In this document: positions 59,792 to 64,000 of the stretch, one piece after another
Position numbering within the stretch: position 1 is the stretch's first letter
Layout of the letters: each line of letters begins with the position of its first letter
Assembly (NCBI GenBank): GCA_013399895.1
Contig: VXBA01005700.1
Coordinates: forward strand, 588,081-652,080
Direction: 5' to 3'
From: Serilophus lunatus
Lineage: Eukaryota > Chordata > Aves > Passeriformes > Eurylaimidae
Length of the DNA stretch: 64,000 bases
Translations under genes and position numbers: made by a program
The notes under the pieces: model-generated
Seen by the model: the letters and a program-made list of their open reading frames with translations, nothing else
Database searches by the model: none
What the model was told of the DNA's origin: nothing

Positions 59792-59797
59792 AATAAA
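59792..59797 (+). terminator. Candidate distal poly(A) signal AATAAA
   Basis: Canonical hexamer in CCAAAATAAAACGTG. If used, the 3' UTR would also include TGTAAATA at 59716-59723, which fits the Pumilio-binding consensus. Confidence 0.35.
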
Positions 59798-61397
59798 ACG
59801 TGAACACACAAAAAAAGTTACTTTATATATAAATATATCTTTTTCTTTTGGTGCAAGAACACTGCCAAGCGATACACATTTTTTAAAAGAAAAAACTAAT
59901 TCAGTGGGCCTGACTCTAAACAGGAAAAATTGTAACAGAGTCCTGTGAAGGAGTGTGCAAGTATCACCTGTCTTTGTTTGTAACACTACAAATAGTTCTT
60001 AAATCCAGAGAGGAAACTTCCAAAGAAAGGGAAATCTCCAAAGGGAAAGCATAGGGAAGGGCTGAAGATTTTCATACCACTGTCAGGGGAATACAAGGCA
60101 GAAGGAGAAGAAAAAAGTCCTTCAACTTCCACAGCTACGGAAAAAGGAATAAAAACAACTCCTCGCCTTTTGGGATTCTGCTAGATCTCCTATGCACTTT
60201 AAATCGTCAGTCCTAGGAGCTGGGCTTTTCACTGCTCCAAGTTCACTATAGGCAAGTTTCAAGAACAAAGAGTGCAAAAGAATTAATGTTTCTATCCATG
60301 CCTAAACAACAATAAAACTGAAGTATGTCTTCACTCACTTGTCTGAAATCTCAGTTTACAAGAACACGTATAAGCATGAGGGAGAGTGCTTACCCAGAGA
60401 GTAATCCTGCAAATGCGTCTCCGTAGAATCTGGCTGGGATGAAAAGTCCAGCAAAGCCAAGGGGTCTTGGTGTAGGTTTGTGGGCCCTTCTCCTGGGACA
60501 CAGGGCCAGGACCTAAGGAGTGTAAGCACTCACTCAGAGAAAAGCATCTGCCCAACTGGCACACAAAACTATCCAAAGTTTATCATGCAGGTCCCTGCTT
60601 GTGACCTGGATGAAAAATTATCCTAGCAGTGAATCCTGTTCAAATCTGAGTTTGAACACCACAACAGAGCTCAACCTCAGTTTACTTCAAACGGGAAGAA
60701 AAATAAATCCCTGCTTACAAATGGTTTAAAAGCACAGCATGGGGGACTAGGGGAGAGCTCACTCTCTTGCTTTACAGTCAGGAAATAAGGTAATTTGTAG
60801 TGTCTGTTTATGGCTGTGCAGAAAACTGAGCTTGAAATAATCGATGGGTTTGGCTGCATGCTGCAAAGGCAACATCATGTATAAACATTCCGTGGGCTTC
60901 CCAAGCAACCCTGTGAGTCCCCAGTAGCAGTAATACCAAAACTGTAGCTGTGCTGCAGTGGATATGAGCTACTGTTAAAACACACAGAAATGTGATAACG
61001 GTGCAACCACAAGGTGAGACCTTCTGGAAAGAAAAAAAAACCACAAACCCCAAACCAAAAACAAGGTCCACACAACAAAAGGCAAAGCATCAGAGACATT
61101 TTGTACTGGTTCTGAGTACTATAGAAGAGCCTCTGAGGGCTCTACTGCACCTACAGCTTCTGCACTTCTGGGGCCAGTGACTGATCAGAGCCTGAACAAG
61201 GGGCAGGTGCTGACCTGACTGACCAGTGAGACAATCCACACCTGACTGTATATTATGAAGGACTTGGCCAGCATCAACCCAGCACTGCAGATGGTCTAGA
61301 CAATATGTTGCACCTTTCCCTGGACAGAGAGTTTTCATCCTCTCATGTTTTAAAAAACATACAGTCTAATTTCTATATTGACTATTATTTGAATATA

Positions 61398-61423
61398 ATG
61401 AGATACTAACATGAGATACTAAC
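61398..61423. repeat. 13-base perfect tandem duplication
   Basis: ATGAGATACTAAC occurs twice head to tail; a small replication-slippage type duplication. Confidence 0.85.
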
Positions 61424-62918
61424 GTGAGTTTTATCTCTACTGGTACCAGCCCACAAAGATATAGAAAGAATGAATAAATGCAAATTTTTTGTCTTTGTTT
61501 TTATGATAAATTTTGTCAGGGAACATCTGATATTCACCTAATAGCCTCAGCTGCTGGCTGTTGCAGTTAAATCTGATTTACTTGTAGTACCACATGTAGC
61601 TGGATACCTTCCTGTTGACTTCATATTTAGACAGCCATATGTCTGTAATTATCTCCGCTAAGATTAAGCAGTGACATACGAAATGAGATCATGACCTCCT
61701 GTGTCAACCACATCTGTGCAAATGTTTTCTGGGTTTCCTTTTGACAAGAATGCATCTGCGTTCAGGTGTCTGTTTCCAAGAATTGACCAATACGAAGTTT
61801 TCAAACAGGTTTCTCCTCCAGGCAGAAGGACATGGAGGGAACACAAGAGTTACATAACTTCTGGTTACGTAGTTCTAATCCCTGAAGGGCTCCCAAGCTC
61901 TTCTGGAAAAGGGTAGCATCCTCAAACTGGCATAATTCAGTGCTGAGCAAGGCTGACTTCAGCCCTCCTTCACAGTGGTTTGCCAGAGATAGAGGGCATT
62001 GCCCTATTACAGCGGGAGCATAAGAAGAGAGGTAGGCTAAAAACCAACCAACTAACCCACCACACACCCCTTGGCTGTGTACGCTTCATATGTAATGCAG
62101 CATACACCTTTAAGAACTATTTGCTACATTTCAAATTATTAGAGAATCAGAAGCATATTATTTATTATCAAATTATGTCAAAGTCAATTCCTAAAACAAA
62201 ATTAACTCCACCCAGCTACTCACTGTTCCTTAAATGTGCTGTGATTCATACATTTTTCTCATTTGCATTCTGAATAGGAACATTTTCTGTTAGCAGCAAG
62301 TAGGAATGAATTTCAGCTTGAAAAGGTAGAGCCTGACAAATTATTAGAAAATTTTGTTCCTTAGAGAGAAAACAGTGATATACCTTGCTTATCACTCACC
62401 TACGCCCCCAAATGTTCCATCTGGTGATACAGCTAAGACTTCTGTCATCTTCTCTTCCCTGCTCATTTCCCATCTCCTGTTCTGTATAGATGGGTTCTCT
62501 GCAGCCCTTGCCATCAGTTGTTTATTTGTAGGACATCCAGTTCATAAGTAATATCAGCAATGTAACACAACTATTTTTCCCATGTCTAAGCCTTTTCCTG
62601 TCACTCATACAACTAGAAATAATGTTAAATAAATATCATTGGGTGCTGGAACACCAGCACAAGTCTTGTGTTTGAAATTGCAATTATTTTTTTTCATATA
62701 TTCAGTCCACATTGTTGTGGTGCAAGGATTTATTGCATGCTACCCAGCCCTGAACTCGAGAGAGCAGAGGAAAGAAAGGAACATCGCATTGCTCTAAAAA
62801 GTAACAGATTAAATTCTATTTAAATATAGTGATTTCCACCCAGTTACTTTTTCTTGGAAAAAGCTGTCCCTCTTTCAGTACAAACCTATATTCAAACTCA
62901 CTCAGATAAATTCTACAA

Positions 62919-62995
62919 AATAATAATAGAATAATTATAGAATTATATAGACTATAATAATGGAATAATAATTATATAACAAACTACATAATAAA
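62919..62995. repeat. AT-rich (AATAATT)-like low-complexity tract
   Basis: Irregular runs of AATAAT and ATTATA over about 75 bases with very few G or C. Simple sequence. Confidence 0.7.
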
Positions 62996-64000
62996 TCTTA
63001 TGCAAAAAGAGACCAATTACAAATCCAGAACAATGCTTCCCTCAGCTCAAACTCACATCATCCTAATCCTTTTTCTCCCCTTGAGATTCTCACCAGAGCA
63101 CTTAAGTAATCACCTGAATGGGTACATCACTGATGTCAGTTTGTTTTCTCCAGGGCTAGAGAGTAAATACAAATACAGATTGTGTTGTTAGTGTTCAGTG
63201 ATGTCTACACATCAGATCAGAGATTTCATTAATATTTGCCTCTGCCACAAGAAGAGCTATTCTAGCTTGGACAACAGAATAAATACATTTAAGAGGAAGA
63301 ACATATAATTGAATCTAAATTCAGGAAATGAATTAAGGAATCAAATAAAAACTCATATAGATGAACTATTTCCACAAATTCAATTTCAAAGATGTTGATA
63401 TAAAAGCTCTCTCTGGTTTTGTTAGTCTAAATAAAGAAAGATCTTGCTCATTTCCATGAATTTAAGAAAGTAAACACACACAACAAACACAACCGGCCAA
63501 AGTGACTATACTTGCTAAACAGAAAGAAATAGGATATGGAAATCAGATCAGACAGACTTTATGATGAAATTAGAGTTGCAAGATTATCAGTGTGTGTAAT
63601 ACTCAGCCTTTTGACTCAGACCAAGTGTAGTATTTATGATAAGGTAGTTTGATTACTTCAAGTACAGTGAGGGGGGGATTAGAAGGACATTGCACACAGA
63701 ATTCAATTTTGCAGTTCAGTCTGAGTATGCTGTGTCTTCTGCACACCGCTAGCTCCCAGATTTTCTTAATCCAAACCACATGAGGCACAACAGTGGAAGA
63801 ACTGAGGTTTCGTCATTGAATTATTTTACACATATTAGAGGCAGGAATGAGAAGTACAAGTTTGGCAACAAAAGTTATCAGTGGTCAGAAGCTCTTGAGG
63901 AAGTCATACTTGTCAATCAGCTCCTCTCACACTGCCTCTGCCTGAAAAAACATTTGGTCCTGCAAAAGCAGTGCGGGTGAGAAGGGGAGAGCAAAATTGC

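Larger units (their letters stand above)
59850..64000. other. Intergenic region downstream of ALCAM
   Basis: No gene, RNA gene or clear mobile element recognised in about 4.1 kb. Open frames are under 100 codons, overlap on both strands and resemble no family. It includes a 13-base tandem duplication at 61398-61423 and an AT-rich low-complexity tract at 62919-62995. In mammals the neighbour on this side is CBLB, but nothing here identifies it. Confidence 0.75.

Noticed and set aside
60331..61338. Cluster of minus-strand open frames as part of the neighbouring CBLB gene
   Set aside because: None of the translations resembles CBL-family protein and there are no paired splice sites. The neighbour is expected only from mammalian gene order.

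Overview
The window is vertebrate nuclear DNA, almost certainly from a bird. It has long AT-rich introns, a single multi-exon gene spread over tens of kilobases, and CR1 LINE fragments with the typical avian 3' end. The one gene I can support is ALCAM (CD166; BEN/SC1/DM-GRASP in birds), an immunoglobulin-superfamily adhesion receptor, on the + strand. Read exon by exon it gives an unbroken frame of 557 residues that aligns closely with vertebrate ALCAM. The species cannot be fixed from the sequence alone.

Layout: positions 1-24553 are the 3' part of intron 1. The promoter, 5' UTR and signal-peptide exon lie upstream, outside the window. Fourteen coding exons follow (numbered 2-15 to match the vertebrate gene) between 24554 and 56280. 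A short UTR piece is attached to exon 15, then a 3'-UTR intron (56308-58018), then the terminal exon from 58019 with several possible poly(A) signals between 58548 and 59797. From about 59.8 kb to the end I see only intergenic DNA.

Protein architecture: two V-type Ig domains (exons 2-3 and 4-6), three C2-type Ig domains (exons 7-8, 9-10, 11-12), a short acidic stalk partly encoded by a 39-base symmetric exon 13, a transmembrane helix (exon 14) and a short charged cytoplasmic tail (exons 14-15). All five Ig cysteine pairs are present, with eight N-glycosylation sequons. There is no frameshift or premature stop.

The non-coding DNA holds CR1 pieces (about 9.14, 19.4-20.1, 40.5 and 42.2 kb), an LTR-like insertion at 42.66-42.94 kb with unusually long flanking direct repeats, several microsatellites and a 20-base perfect palindrome near 6.5 kb. 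The points most worth a second look are a GC-AG intron (intron 11), a 75-base intron (intron 10), the cassette exon 13, a possible alternative terminal exon inside intron 14, and the LTR-like insertion. I found no RNA gene, CRISPR array, operon or other prokaryote-type system, and no second protein-coding gene.
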